A DNA stretch of 64,000 nt from Aptenodytes patagonicus (GCF_965638725.1 NC_134949.1:55208151-55272150); one strand, 5' to 3'; positions 12,240 to 26,741 are shown, counted from the stretch's first letter. Notes: generated by a model from the sequence alone, not told the origin. Made by a program: numbers and translations.

Positions 12240-15200
12240 GCTGCAGACCTGCCTCCTCAGCTGCATCCGTGAGACGGATGCCACCACGTATCCTCCTGAG
12301 CAAACAGTAAAACTCCGGCACAGTCATAGTTCACTTGGTGGGATGAATCACAAGACTGGAGTGCTGCAATCGATGACTGTAAACAGCTCAGAAGGGACAG
12401 GCAAGGAAGGAGAGGCGAGAGGGGGTTGCCCTCTATGTAAAAAAATTGCTTGATTGCACAGAGCTGTCTTTGAAAAACAGTGATGAACAGTTGAGAACAG
12501 CCAAGATGGGTAAAAATTAGAGGCCAAGATGGGTAAAAATTAGAGGCCAAGCCAACAAAGGGAACCTCATGGTATTTACTACAGGCCGCCCGATCAAGGG
12601 GAGGGTGTTGACGAAGCTTTCTTGCTATAACTACAGGAAGCATTGCACTCGCAGACTCTGATCCTGCTGGGGGACTTCAATCAACCTGACCTCTGCTGGA
12701 AAAGTGGCACAGAAAGCTGTAAGCGGTCCAGGAGACTCCTGGAGAGTGCTGAGGATAATTTTTTAATCCAGGTGAAAGACAGCCTAACCAGAGGAGAAGC
12801 ACTACTGGACCTTGCTCACCAGCACAAATAAACTAATCGGAGAGGTTAAGACTGGTGGCAGCCTGGGCCCAGGCCCATCATGAACTTGAGGGATACGGGC
12901 CAGGCAAAAAGTAAAGTCAAGACCTTGGATTTTAGTAGAGTGGACTTTCAGACGTTTAAGAAACTAGTGGATGGGACCCCCTGGGAAACTGCTTTCAGGG
13001 ATAAAGGAGCAGAACAGAGCTGGCAGCTACTTAAGGACACTTTTCTTAGAGAACAAGTGCTCTTGATTCCCACGTGTAAGAAATCAGGCAAGGAAGGCAG
13101 GAGACCGACACGGCTGAGTAAGGACATTCTGGTCGAACTGAAGTACAGGAAGGAAATGCGTGGGCAGTGGAAGCAGGGACACGCATCCTGGGAAGAATAC
13201 AGGGATACTGTCCAGGTGTGTAGGGATGGGATCAGGAAAGCTAAGGCACATCTGGAGCTGAATTTGGCAAGGGATGTGACGAAGAAGAATACAAAGGGCT
13301 TCTGCAGGTACGTTGGTCAGAAAAGCAAGACTAAAGAAAATGTACCATCCAATAAATACGACAGGATAACTAGTGACAACCGACATGGAGAAGGCTGAGG
13401 TACTCAACAACTTTTTTGCCTCAGTTTTCACTGGCAATCACTCTTCCCACACCTCTCAAGTCCTTGAACCTCAAGGCAGGGACTGGGGGAACAAAGTCCC
13501 TCCCATTGTAGGAGAAGATCAAGCCTGAGACCACCTGAGGAACCCGAACATACACAAGTCCGTGGGACTTGTCAAGATACATCCCGGGGTCCCGAGGGAA
13601 CTGGCATAGTGGCTAAGCCACTCTCCATCATATTTGAAAACTCATGGCAGTCAGGTGAAGTCCCCAGTGACTGGAGAAAAGGGAATATCACACCCATTTT
13701 TTTCAAAAGGATAAAAAGGAGGGCCCCGGGAACTACTGACCAGTCAGGCTTACCTTGGTGCCTGGTAAGATCCTGGAAAAGATCCTCCTGGAAGCTACGT
13801 CAAAGCATATGCAAGACAGGGACATGATTGAGGGGAGGTACGGGTTTGATGGATGGACTATTAGATGGATAAGGCATTGGCTGGATGGCTGCATCCAAAG
13901 AGTTACAGCCAGCAGCTCAATGTCCAAGTGGAAACCAGCAAGGAGTGGTGTCCCACAAGGGTCTGTACTGGGACCAAAACTGGTTAATATCTTCATCAGT
14001 GACATAGATAGTGGGACTGAGTGCACCAAGCAGAGTGGTGCAGTTGATGCACTAGAGGGAAGGGATGCCATCCAGAGGGAACTTGAGAGGCTTGAAGAGT
14101 AGGCCCACGCGAACCCTATGAAGTTCTACAAGGCCAAGTGCAAGGCCCTGCACCCGGGTTGGGGCTGTTACCGTAAGTCGGCAGATGAGGAACTCTCTAA
14201 GACTCAATTTGGAGTTTTAGAAAGCAGGCATTCTTTATTGCGGCGCCGGGTGCAAGGTGGAATTTCCACAAATCAAGCACACCTACGGCTAGGTCACCGT
14301 TACATTTATACACAAGAATTACAAGGTAAGGCACTCCCAGGTACAATGATTAGTTAGTGTTAATTACATATAATTATAATATTGGTTGTGTCATTCTCTT
14401 CTGTTACTACGCTTGCGCATAGTAACGGGAAGGGTCTTCACCTGGGCAAGGGTCTTCGTGACCTGTGGGTGTGTTTTTCAGTATTATAATGAAGGCAGTT
14501 CACTTCAGGACACCTTACAAGTAAGTTTTGTTGCCAAGTTGGCCAGCTAAATATCTACCTTGCCAGGTTGTCAAATGATTTCATAACCAAACACAGAAAG
14601 ATTCAGTAAAACTTAACATAACCTTCAACAGGGCCATCCCTGATATCAGTACAGACTGGGGAATGAATTAATTAAAAGCAGCCCTGCAGAGAAGGACTTG
14701 GGGATACTGGCAGATGAAAAATTGGATATGAGTTGGCAATGTGTGCTTGCAGCCCAGAAAGCCAACCATAACCTGGGCTGCATCAAAAGAAGCGTGGCCA
14801 GCAGGTCGAGGGAGGTGATTCTCCCCTTCTGCTCTGCTCTCGTGAGACCCCACCTGGAGTACTGCATCCAGCTCTGGGGTCCCCAGCACAAGGAAGACAT
14901 GGACTTGTTAAAGCGGGTCCAGAGGAGGGCCACAAAAATGATCAGAGGGCTGGAACATCTCTCCTATGAAGAAAGACAGAGAGAGTTGGGATTGTTCAGC
15001 CTGGAGAAGGGTGTGGGGAGACCCTATTGTGACCTTTCAATATATAAAGGCAGCTTATAAGACAGATGGAGATTTTTCACCAGGGCCTGTAGTGACAGGA
15101 CAAGAGGCAACATTTTAAACTGAAAGAGGGTCGATTTAGGTTGGACATACAGAAGAAATTTTTTACGATGAGGGTGGTGCAACACTGGACCAGGTTGCCC

Positions 15201-15371
15201 AGAGAAGTTGTGGATGCTCCATCATCGGAAGTGTTCAAGGTCAGGCTGGACGGGGCTTTGAGCAACCTGATCTAAGCGGGAGATGTCCCTGCCCATGGCA
15301 GGGAGGCTGGACTAGGTGGTCTTTGCATGTCCCTTCCAAGCCAAACCATTCTATGATTCTGTGATTCTATA
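12240..15371 (+). mobile_element. CR1 LINE, inactive, interrupted by an LTR
   Basis: Fragments of the CR1 ORF2 product appear in order. The endonuclease remnants are at ~12290-12640 and the GDFNQPDLCW word at ~12670. The region between endonuclease and reverse transcriptase is open at 12880-13398. Reverse-transcriptase parts follow: the [12 protein letters not shown] region at ~13660 and [10 protein letters not shown] at ~13950. The C-terminal part is at 14698-15060. The 3' end at 15330-15371 has the diagnostic CR1 tail of ATTCTATGATTCTGTGATTCTAT. Several frameshifts and stops break the frame. The stretch that normally carries the catalytic FADD residues is missing between GTECT and GAVDALEG (~14022-14040). 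A 23 bp internal tandem duplication sits at 12501-12546. Part of the 5' end is absent or unrecognisable, as is usual for CR1. Confidence 0.92.
14166..14630 (-). mobile_element. Solo retroviral LTR (465 bp) inserted in the CR1
   Basis: The insert begins TGTTACC and ends TTCAACA, with the 4 bp duplication GGGC on both sides (14162-14165 and 14631-14634). Removing it and one GGGC rejoins the CR1 sequence in register. On the minus strand it has the U3-R-U5 order: TATAAAT (plus 14304-14310), then AATAAA (plus 14234-14239), then a short U5. No internal viral genes remain, so it is a solo LTR left by recombination between the two LTRs of a provirus. Its class is not certain; a 4 bp duplication is typical of gamma-type endogenous retroviruses. 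Confidence 0.88.
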
Positions 15372-17592
15372 GTCACTCGGGCTCAAAAGAAGGACCGTCA
15401 CGGAAGCATTTATCCAATACCAGAGTAGGAGAAAAATGAGTCCTCATATTTCTGCCTGAAGGTCTGAAAAATTTCTGTCCCAGCCAAATATCGCAGTCCA
15501 CTGTGAGCACTACCTTCTACCTTTCCAAAAAAATCTTTTTCACTTTAATAAATGTTCTGTTTGCTTGGCTATTATTTTCAGGGAAAAATAGGAGGCAGAA
15601 GTAATTCTGTCTTTTACATCATTTTACAAAGCTTCATACCAGAAAAAAAGGTTAAGATAATACTTGAAATAAGTAATAATTATTTTTTTTTAAATAAGGT
15701 TGCCCATTAAATTGAAGCAACTAAAGGGCACTTGCAAAATTATTTCTTCCTTCCTCTCCTCCACCTGATAGCACTTGCAAGATCTCTTTGCATTTCCTCC
15801 TTTGCTGAGCCTAAAACTAACTGTCTATGATTGTAAAAAACAAAATTTGGAAGTCCAGATACGTGGTCAAAATATTGGAGCACCAGAAAAAGGAGCTTTT
15901 AGGAGGGCATATAGACTGCTCCAGGACTGTGCTGCTACATCAGGTGTTTGGAAGAAGGACAGAGGCCTAGCCTAAACCTAGGAAAATGCACTTGCAGAGC
16001 ATCAAAAGAATTGAGAGGTAAAGCTACCAGTGGACTGACTCTGACAGGAGTGAAGAGAGGGACGTAAGATACAGAAGTTGAAGGAAATATGTATGCTACA
16101 GAACTAACCCCCAGAGATTTCTCCTCAATGGTAAGTGTCCCTCCCAGCAGATTAACTTCTGTGACAATGTTCACAACCCACAACTCACAGTGGGGTCAGC
16201 AGGTGAAACCACCATGAAATACGGCATCAGTACAGACATTGGCTCCAAATCCACATGGTCTTCGGTTTTTATACTCTCGCATGTGATGTTATTCTGCTGT
16301 TTGTCTTCTCTAGATGAAAGCCCCTCTGAAATGCTACCCCATCTCTTGGCAGTTTCTCACACTTTAGGCGCACCCTAGTCATGGTAAGCCAGCACCACCG
16401 ACAAGCTCTCAAAATTGACACCCCCCCCCATCACCAAAACTCCACAAGACGGTGTGCGATATTACATTATCGAAAGAAAAAGTGAAAGAAGCCAAATGGC
16501 TGCATTTTCAAGCATATGATATAATCGCCAGGGTCTCCTATTCTTTCCCACATTGTACTACGTCTTTTTGCACATGACGCTCCACTTGGCAACTCATCCC
16601 AAGAAAAAATCATTATATGTGTATTCAGTTTATCCCACATCACAAAACTCATGGGTTAGAAAAAGCCACGCCCTAGTTTATCTTGGCAGTTCTGAGGATG
16701 TAATTGTTTGATTAAGCCACTTGATTTATGTAATTTTATTAAAGAAATACCTGCAGCCTTACTTCTGTTTTTCATAAAGAAAACATGCACACGATTCTTT
16801 TTTTTTTTTTGTACAACTGCTGATTCTGGCTGACAAAGTGCCTGAAGTACAGTGTAAAAGCAAGCACAAAAATAAACTATCATAAAATAAGAACATACAA
16901 ATGAACGTGTTTACCTGTCGTGCTTAATAAAAAAGAAGCATTTTGGAGAAAAAAATGGCAACGTAGTTCATCAAAATATTAATCCAAGGATGCAGAAAAT
17001 TGCGGGAAACAGTGAAAGAACTTCTCTATGTTCTTATGAGATATTGAAGGTACGTGCTGATTCAAGAGCGCTGCTTTACACATTGGCGTTTCTGGTGAGA
17101 ACCGTCTTTCTTTTACTTTTTATTGGCTCCGAGTAGAGCTACATAGGGCACTATGTCTAAAGGTTTCATTATTTTTAAGAGATGAAGCCGTGTTACGGGA
17201 AACGACTCATAACCCAGCTACAGAGCTGAGTGGCTCCTTTGTGCTACTTGCTGCTTTTCAAAGCTAATTTACGCTGAGAAAATGTCTCGAGGTTACCCCC
17301 ATTTTGCACTACGTTGATGAGAAACCGCCTCAGCAACATGAATCCGCTGCCACTATGACAGTGCTGTCAGAAGGAAAGTTTCAGTTCAAAAGGAAAAATA
17401 AAAATCTCACCGTCCAGCTCTGCGTGCCATCCCTAAACCCGGGGATTCTTGGCCTGCCAGAAACTCGTTGTAACTCTCACCTAAAAGAATCGCCGAAAGA
17501 CAAAAATATCTTCTGTCCCCAGCAATCCTACTAAGAAACGGGGTGCCGCGGTCACGCTCTTTTACGAGAAACGCACTTTTTTGAGGAGGAAG
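15372..17592. other. AT-rich intergenic DNA, nothing recognised
   Basis: No gene or repeat family recognised. It contains short homopolymers, including a T run near 16798-16810, and leads into the GC-rich H1 promoter. Confidence 0.5.
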
Positions 17593-17680
17593 AAACACAA
17601 GCCGAACGGCAGAGGGCGGGGCGGCGGGGCGGGGCGGGCTCGGCAACGCACCAATCAGCGCCCGCCGCGCTGCTATAAAT
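17593..17680 (+). promoter_or_regulatory. H1 promoter: H1 box, GC boxes, CCAAT, TATA
   Basis: In order: AAACACA at 17593-17599 (the H1-specific AC box), a run of GGGCGG-type GC boxes at ~17616-17640, CCAATCAG at 17651-17658 and TATAAAT at 17674-17680, 40 bp before the ATG. This is the standard vertebrate H1 promoter order, which gives S-phase expression. Confidence 0.9.
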
Positions 17681-17719
17681 GGGGGCGCCGCCGCTGTCGC
17701 GCTCCCGTCCGGCATCGTC

Positions 17720-18412
17720 ATGTCTGAGACGGCTCCTGTGCCAGCTGCTGAAGCAGCGCCCGCTGCTGCCGCCGCCCCGGCCCCCGCCGCCAAGGCCGCC
17801 GCCAAGAAGCCGAAGAAAGCGGCGGGCGGCTCCAAAGCCCGCAGGCCCGCGGGCCCCAGCGTCACCGAGCTGATCACCAAGGCCGTGTCCGCCTCCAAGG
17901 AGCGCAAGGGGCTCTCCCTCGCCGCGCTCAAGAAGGCGCTGGCCGCCGGCGGCTACGATGTGGAGAAGAACAACAGCCGCATCAAGCTGGGGCTCAAGAG
18001 TCTTGTCAGCAAGGGCACCCTGGTGCAGACCAAGGGCACCGGCGCCTCCGGCTCCTTCCGGCTCAGCAAGAAGCCAGGAGAAGTGAAGGAAAAAGCCCCC
18101 AAGAAGCGGGCGGCCGCGGCCAAGCCCAAGAAGCCGGCGGCCAAGAAACCTGCCAGCGCCGCCAAGAAGCCCAAGAAGGTAGTGACAGCGAAGAAGAGCC
18201 CCAAGAAAGCCAAGAAGCCGGCGGCCGCCGCGGCCAAGAAAGCGGCCAAGAGCCCCAAGAAAGCGCCTAAGGCTGCCAAGCCCAAAAAGGCGGCGGCGGC
18301 AGCAGCGAAGAGCCCGGCCAAGGCGAAGGCGGTGAAGCCCAAGGCGGCCAAGCCCAAGGCGGCCAAGGCGAAAGCGGCCAAGGCGAAGAAGGCGGCGCCC
18401 AAGAAGAAGTAA
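17720..18412 (+). CDS. Linker histone H1, replication-dependent (left copy)
   Basis: A 230-residue linker histone that binds nucleosomes at the DNA entry/exit site and compacts chromatin. It has a short Ala/Pro-rich N-terminal tail (1-43), a winged-helix globular domain at about 44-118 ([19 protein letters not shown], then [11 protein letters not shown]), and a long Lys/Ala/Pro tail with several SPKK/SPAK phosphorylation-type motifs. There is no intron. The ATG follows the TATA box by 40 bp, and a histone stem-loop lies 31 bp after the stop. It converges on the H2A gene at 19023-19412. It differs from the right-hand H1 in the N-terminal tail (5 residues longer), at T107 and S116, and in a VVTA/AAAV segment of the tail, so the two are distinct H1 subtypes. 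The frame is intact. Confidence 0.97.
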   Translation: MSETAPVPAAEAAPAAAAAPAPAAKAAAKKPKKAAGGSKARRPAGPSVTELITKAVSASKERKGLSLAALKKALAAGGYDVEKNNSRIKLGLKSLVSKGTLVQTKGTGASGSFRLSKKPGEVKEKAPKKRAAAAKPKKPAAKKPASAAKKPKKVVTAKKSPKKAKKPAAAAAKKAAKSPKKAPKAAKPKKAAAAAAKSPAKAKAVKPKAAKPKAAKAKAAKAKKAAPKKK

Positions 18413-18442
18413 ACCCCCTCTTGCTCCGCACTTACACCCAAC

Positions 18443-18458
18443 GGCTCTTTTAAGAGCC
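18443..18458 (+). terminator. Histone mRNA 3' stem-loop (H1, left)
   Basis: GGCTCTTTTAAGAGCC: a 6 bp stem with a 4 nt loop, bound by SLBP in histone mRNAs that lack poly(A). The stem is followed by ACCCA/ACCAC-like flanks and a weak downstream AAAGGGCTG element resembling the U7 snRNP target. Confidence 0.95.
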
Positions 18459-18960
18459 ACCCAAGTTTTCTTAAAAGGGCTGAAGCGCTGCGGCCACCGC
18501 CCCTTTCGGGGAAGGAGGCAGCGGGGAGAGAATGGGAGGAGACGATTCCCCCCCATTTTTTAGGGGAATGGCAGTCTGCGGGCGGGAGCGCTTTAGTGCT
18601 TCAGTTCGGGGACCGGCAGAGGAGGGTCGGAGCGTCGGAGCAGCAAAGCTCAGGGCCGCTTTTCAGCCTCCCCTCTGCTTACCGGGGAGAGCGAAGCGGC
18701 GCGCCGGTGGCTTTGAAAAGCCGGCACGGCGCAGGGATTGGCTGCGGCTTCGGAAGGGCCGAGCTCCTTCCCGGGAGCCCCGCCCCCGGACCGGGGTAGG
18801 GAAACAACGCGGAGTCGGGGGGCGTCTGCGCGGGGCTGCGTCCCCGCGGCTAGCGCGGATGTTTCACCGTCAAGTCTCCGCCGAACTTTCCAAACGGCGC
18901 GGGGGCTTTACTGCTACTTCTTTTTAATGAAGTTCAAGCTCTTTTTCTGAGTTCGTTGGC
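18459..18960. other. Convergent H1-H2A 3' spacer (part of inverted repeat)
   Basis: No gene. GC-rich sequence that is almost identical, inverted, to 25514-26017. The left copy has a small extra GCGTCGGA-type duplication near 18630-18640; the right copy has an extra ~10 bp GGGCGGGGCT unit near 25698. Confidence 0.85.
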
Positions 18961-18976
18961 GGCTCTGAAAAGAGCC
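18961..18976 (-). terminator. Histone mRNA 3' stem-loop (H2A, left)
   Basis: On the minus strand GGCTCTTTTCAGAGCC, the classic form with a C in the loop, preceded by an ACCCAAA flank and followed by an AAAAAGAGCTT purine-rich element that fits a U7 target. Confidence 0.96.
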
Positions 18977-19022
18977 TTTGGGTTTCTCTGGGAAAGGCTT
19001 CCCGGGCGTCGTTCTTCGGCGT

Positions 19023-20158
<1,136 letters not shown>

Positions 20159-20195
20159 GCTGCCTCTGCCCTGAGTCAGACCTGCTCGACCCAAA

Positions 20196-20211
20196 GGCTC
20201 TTTTAAGAGCC
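20196..20211 (+). terminator. Histone mRNA 3' stem-loop (H2B, left)
   Basis: GGCTCTTTTAAGAGCC preceded by ACCCAAA and followed by ACCTACC, with AATAGAGCTG about 15 nt downstream as a possible U7 target. Confidence 0.95.
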
Positions 20212-21545
20212 ACCTACCTTTTCAGTAATAGAGCTGATGCTGTGGCGAGTTGATTTAGCTGTCCCAGGTTCTTCTCGCGAAAGGAGCTAGAATAGCGTGA
20301 AAGCGCTATCATTTGTAAGCATCCCGGGATGTACCTGTTCGCGGCAAGCGATGCGTTCTACATCTGCCTCAGTGGAGCAGAGAACGCTCGCGATTCGCTA
20401 AAAATACTCCAGCAGCCCGCTTCGCTTTCGTGTCTGGTTTGGGGGAGATTTAACAATAAACGAGCTGTGCAGGTGTTCTCTTTAAGTGCCCGAAATAAGC
20501 GTGTTCCGGATAGGCGGTGCTTGCTATTTTTCCTTGCGAGGCACTTTAGCGGAATGGGGCTGCATCGAAAGCACAGGCGGTTCGAGATGGCGGTGTGCTT
20601 TTTTTTTTTTTTTTTCCCTCAGCAAAAAGCTCCAGGCTGACCATCCTCCCCACCGTTAGCGTTCTCGCGGGCGACCAGGGGAAGCAAACAGGAGCGCTTC
20701 ATGGCGTTCTCGCCCCGAACCGCGCAGCCCCGCCCGAGCACGGTCTACCCCTCAGCGCTTTTCCCCGGCTCTCTCCCGCTTCTCCCTCCACCGCCCTGCT
20801 TCCCCCGCGCTTCGTAAATCCCAAAGCCGAGCAACCTGCGGAAGCAGGGGGCGGGCGGGAGGACCAGGAGCCGCGCAGTTGCCGGGCTCTGTCCGACCTG
20901 AGTGAGGACTGCACAGAGCTCCCCAGCAGGCGGGCCCGGCCTGCAGCTCCCGAGGGAGCGGTGATTGGTCGCGGCGGCGCTCGCGGTTCGGAGCCCGTCC
21001 TCGCTTCACCAAGGTGCGCTCCTCCGAAGAGAGCCGGGTCATAAACCGGGGCGGGGGAGCAGTCAGGAAGCTTTCGCTTTACGCGAAACGTCGGCTGCCA
21101 CCTGCGCCTACAGCGTTTCTGCCGCGGCCCTGAACCGAACGCGGTTGCTGCGTGGGAAGAAATAGCGAGCGCTCGGGGGAGAAGGAGGCTGCCGTACGAA
21201 GGAGCCTTTGCCAGCGGTCCCGATGCCAGGGGTGGGGGGGCGGTGAGGGGGAGCGGGTTGGGAAAAGGCCGAGTTCGAGGCGTGGGCGGCGGGACCTGCT
21301 ACACCGGTCACCCACGGTGATTCCTGCCACCTTCCCGCCGCCCAAACCGCTGTCCGTGGGGACGGTTCACGCACTACTCCTCAGACAGCGAGGGAGCCGG
21401 CGCTAAAGCGTCCTAAAGAGCCAGAAAAGAGCAAGCGGCCGGGCCGGGACAGGCCGGTTCGGCGGCCCCAGCGACGGAGAGGGCGGGGCGGGGGAAGGGC
21501 GGGTTTCCCTCCGGCAAGGCGTGGTCTTGCCGAATGCGCGCGTCG
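20212..21545. other. H2B-H3 spacer (left), GC-rich, no gene
   Basis: CpG-rich in its second half, with a T run at about 20600-20615. I searched it for H4 or another histone and found none. It has no clear similarity to the corresponding spacer of the right half-cluster (22983-24309). Confidence 0.6.
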
Positions 21546-21604
21546 CCCAATGGCAGCCGGTCAGGAGCGGAGGGCCAATCGGCAGGGAGCTTCGGCTATA
21601 AATA
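21546..21604 (+). promoter_or_regulatory. H3 promoter (left): two CCAAT boxes and TATA
   Basis: CCCAATGG at ~21546-21553, GCCAATCGG at ~21574-21582 and TATAAATA at 21597-21604, about 58 bp before the ATG. Confidence 0.88.
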
Positions 21605-21649
21605 CCGCCGCCGCGGAACCGCCGCCACAGTTCGGTTTCTGCTGGGTGA

Positions 21650-22072
<423 letters not shown>

Positions 22073-22134
22073 GGCTCCTGCCGCAGCCCCTTCCCGGTCC
22101 CGGCAGACACCGAGGCAGCCTGCACAGACCCAAA

Positions 22135-22150
22135 GGCTCTTTTAAGAGCC
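22135..22150 (+). terminator. Histone mRNA 3' stem-loop (H3, left)
   Basis: GGCTCTTTTAAGAGCC with ACCCAAA before and ACTCC after. GAAAGGAGCTG about 15 nt downstream is a good U7-type purine-rich element. Confidence 0.96.
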
Positions 22151-22491
22151 ACTCCATGTACAGTGAAAGGAGCTGTAATACTCTGAAATTTAATTGTAAT
22201 TGTGTGTTTTGCTACATTAAAAGTAATAATATTGGAACATTGTATGGAGCATTGCTGTAATTGTTTCAAAGCCCAGTCATTCAGGATTCCTCACGCAGAT
22301 ACATGAGTGTACATGTAGCGGCTTTCACTCTTAAAGTACGTGTTTAGAATCTGGGGTGTAATGGAATTTGAACCGGATGGGGATTTTAAAACCAAAAAGT
22401 CGGTCTTGAGGGCACGAAATAAAAATATTTGCTTGCTATGCCCTGAAATTACATAAAAAGCATTAACAGCTCCTTTTATTGTGCATGGAGT
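22151..22491. other. Symmetry axis of the histone cluster, AT-rich spacer
   Basis: Unique AT-rich sequence between the two convergent H3 genes. The inverted similarity runs a short way past each stem-loop (to about 22177 and 22466, with scattered mismatches) and then disappears, leaving a ~290 bp non-palindromic centre. No gene. Confidence 0.75.
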
Positions 22492-22507
22492 GGCTCTTAA
22501 AAGAGCC
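22492..22507 (-). terminator. Histone mRNA 3' stem-loop (H3, right)
   Basis: Minus-strand GGCTCTTTTAAGAGCC with the same 3' flank as the left H3 and AAAAGGAGCTG downstream. Confidence 0.96.
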
Positions 22508-22569
22508 TTTGGGTCTGTGCAGGCTGCCTCGGTGTCTGCCGGGACCGGGAAGGGGCTGCGGCAGGAGCC

Positions 22570-23103
<534 letters not shown>

Positions 23104-24309
23104 GACAACGGGAAGGATTTGAAAAGCCCGCCGTCCGGCGCGGGCGGGGGGGGCGGGGGTTGGTAACGGCCGCTTCCCGCTCCGCAGCCCCTCCCCCGCT
23201 GGAGGCGGCGGCGCTCTCGCTTCCCTTATCCCCCAGCTCTGCCCCGCCGAGCGGGGCCGCCGCCGGCGGCGGCAGCAGCGGCAGCAGCGGCGGCGCGCTC
23301 TGCCACAGCGGTACCCCGCCAGCGGACGCGGGGTTTTCACTCCGGCGCCGCAGCAGACGCTTTGACCGCCGCCTCTGTCCCGGGCAGCCGGGATTTCAGC
23401 CCCCTTGCGAAAGGCTTGTTCGAAAAACCGGCCTTCCCTGCGCATCCTGCGCCACCTGAAGTTCGATGAAGCGCTCTCATTCACTTTTTTTTTTTGAAGC
23501 GTCCCTTATTTTTTACTTGTATTCTCATATTACGTTGTCACCTAAAGGCTTACGAGGAACCTCTTTATTCTGCCGCGCTTATTCTCCACTAAAAAGGCGA
23601 CAGAAAAAAAACTACGCTGCTTCCCCATACGAGATCTCTGAGACTAATAGAATTCTTTTTCTCTATACCATTTCACTTCCGCTGTGCGCGGCGTGATAAA
23701 TTTCATGAAACATTACCTTCCAAATATCAGACATACACAGACTAATCCCGATGGAGCTCCCTGAGTAAACAAGCCGCTCTGGCTTGCGGCCAAGTCGTTC
23801 GAGAACGACAGCTGATGTTTAAAGGGGGCGACGACATTTTATTAGAAAAGCTATAAACTGCATTGGAATAAGGCTGTTATTGTTAAAAAAAAAAAAAAAA
23901 AAGGCAAAAAACCCAACACAACAACAAAACCCGAAAAACCTGCTTTATTTCATTTTGGAACGACAGGGGGGGGAAAAACCAAAACACCCTAACTAAACAC
24001 TGCCGTGCATATTTCTCTGTACTAACTAAAAAACTAGAGCCGAGATAATTACTCTAAAACGAGGAAGGAAAACTTTAATAGCCTTAGAACTTGATTAGGT
24101 GCTTAACAGTCTTTTTACAGACCTGCCCGATGAACAGTCGGGGTAGGGCACATACAAGACGACCCAAACCATTCCCGGCGCCTTAACACGACAAAGATTT
24201 TTCCTACTATTGAACAGCACGCCCTAGCCGGGGAACTAAAGCAGCGCTAAACACAAGTACCACTCACCGAACCGAATCAGTGAACGACTCTTTTACTGAA
24301 TATGTGGGT
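23104..24309. other. H3-H2B spacer (right), no gene
   Basis: A CpG-rich half (23104-23460, with GGCGGC/AGCAGC runs near 23262-23297) followed by an AT-rich half with an 18 bp A run at 23885-23902. No gene recognised and no H4. Confidence 0.6.
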
Positions 24310-24325
24310 GGCTCTTAAAAGAGCC
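24310..24325 (-). terminator. Histone mRNA 3' stem-loop (H2B, right)
   Basis: Minus-strand GGCTCTTTTAAGAGCC, 30 bp after the H2B stop, preceded by ACCCAAA. Confidence 0.95.
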
Positions 24326-24355
24326 TTTGGGTTACAACTGACGATCCGAGACGCC

Positions 24356-25451
<1,096 letters not shown>

Positions 25452-25497
25452 ACGCCGAAGAACGACGCCCGGGAAGCCTTTCCCAGAGAAACCCAAA

Positions 25498-25513
25498 GGC
25501 TCTTTTCAGAGCC
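25498..25513 (+). terminator. Histone mRNA 3' stem-loop (H2A, right)
   Basis: GGCTCTTTTCAGAGCC with ACCCAAA before it and AGAAAAAGAGCTT about 18 nt after it as a U7-type target. Confidence 0.96.
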
Positions 25514-26017
25514 GCCAACGAACTCAGAAAAAGAGCTTGAACTTCATTAAAAAGAAGTAGCAGTAAAGCCCCCGCGCCGTTTGGAAAGTTCGGCGGAGAC
25601 TTGACGGTGAAACATCCGCGCTAGCCGCGGGGACGCAGCCCCGCGCAGACGCCCCCCGACTCCGCGTTGTTTCCCTACCCCGGTCCGGGGGCGGGGCTGG
25701 GCGGGGCTCCCGGGAAGGAGCTCGGCCCTTCCGAAGCCGCAGCCAATCCCTGCGCCGTGCCGGCTTTTCAAAGCCACCGGCGCGCCGCTTCGCTCTCCCC
25801 GGTAAGCAGAGGGGAGGCTGAAAAGCGGCCCTGAGCTTTGCTGCTCCGACCCTCCTCTGCCGGTCCCCGAACTGAAGCACTAAAGCGCTCCCGCCCGCAG
25901 ACTGCCATTCCCCTAAAAAATGGGGGGGAATCGTCTCCTCCCATTCTCTCCCCGCTGCCTCCTTCCCCGAAAGGGGCGGTGGCCGCAGCGCTTCAGCCCT
26001 TTTAAGAAAACTTGGGT
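25514..26017. other. Convergent H2A-H1 3' spacer (right arm of inverted repeat)
   Basis: GC-rich non-coding sequence, nearly the exact reverse complement of 18459-18960 apart from two small tandem-duplication differences. Confidence 0.85.
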
Positions 26018-26033
26018 GGCTCTTAAAAGAGCC
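26018..26033 (-). terminator. Histone mRNA 3' stem-loop (H1, right)
   Basis: Minus-strand GGCTCTTTTAAGAGCC, 30 bp after the H1 stop. Confidence 0.95.
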
Positions 26034-26063
26034 GTTGGGTGTAAGTGCGGAGCAAGAGGGGGT

Positions 26064-26741
26064 TTACTTCTTCTTGGGCGCCGCCTTCTTCGCCTTGGCC
26101 GCTTTCGCCTTGGCCGCCTTGGGCTTGGCTGCTTTGGGCTTCACCGCCTTCGCCTTGGCCGGGCTCTTCGCTGCTGCCGCCGCCGCCTTTTTGGGCTTGG
26201 AAGCCTTAGGCGCTTTCTTGGGGCTCTTGGCCGCTTTCTTGGCCGCGGCGGCCGCCGGCTTCTTGGCTTTCTTGGGGCTCTTCTTCACCGCCGCCGCTTT
26301 CTTGGGCTTCTTGGCGGCGCTGGCGGGCTTCTTGGCCGCCGGCTTCTTGGGCTTGGCCGCGGCCGCCCGCTTCTTGGGGGCTTTTTCCTTCACTTCCCCA
26401 GGTTTCTTGTTGAGCCGGAAGGACCCAGAAGCACCAATGCCCTTGGTCTGCACCAGGGTGCCCTTGCTGACGAGACTCTTGAGCCCCAGCTTGATGCGGC
26501 TGTTGTTCTTCTCCACATCGTAGCCGCCGGCGGCCAGCGCCTTCTTGAGCGCGGCGAGGGAGAGCCCCTTGCGCTCCTTGGAGGCGGACACGGCCTTGGT
26601 GATCAGCTCGGTGACGCTGGGGCCCGCGGGCCTGCGGGCTTTGGAGCCGCCCGCCGCTTTCTTCGGCTTCTTGGCGGCAGCCTTGGCGGCGGGGGCCGGG
26701 GCGGCGGCGGCGGGCGCTGCAGCAGGGGCGGTCTCGGACAT
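26064..26741 (-). CDS. Linker histone H1, replication-dependent (right copy)
   Basis: A 225-residue H1 with an Ala/Pro N-terminal tail, a globular domain at about 39-113 and a Lys/Ala/Pro tail with SPKK motifs. Compared with the left H1 it has a shorter, different N-terminus. It has Ile for Thr at 102 and Asn for Ser at 111 (globular domain end), AAAV in place of VVTA in the tail, and a Ser for Ala near APKASKPKK. It is therefore a separate subtype in an otherwise homogenised block. It has no intron. Its H1 box, CCAAT and TATA lie upstream at 26788-26875. Confidence 0.97.
   Translation of the reverse strand: MSETAPAAAPAAAAPAPAAKAAAKKPKKAAGGSKARRPAGPSVTELITKAVSASKERKGLSLAALKKALAAGGYDVEKNNSRIKLGLKSLVSKGTLVQTKGIGASGSFRLNKKPGEVKEKAPKKRAAAAKPKKPAAKKPASAAKKPKKAAAVKKSPKKAKKPAAAAAKKAAKSPKKAPKASKPKKAAAAAAKSPAKAKAVKPKAAKPKAAKAKAAKAKKAAPKKK

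Noticed and set aside
17407-18556. Long antisense reading frames over the histone genes
   Set aside because: Shadows of GC-rich histone coding sequence; low-complexity Leu/Gly/Ala/Arg products with no homology.
23262-23297. GGCGGC/AGCAGC run as a coding repeat or CRISPR-like array
   Set aside because: Short GC-rich low-complexity DNA with no spacers and no supported frame.
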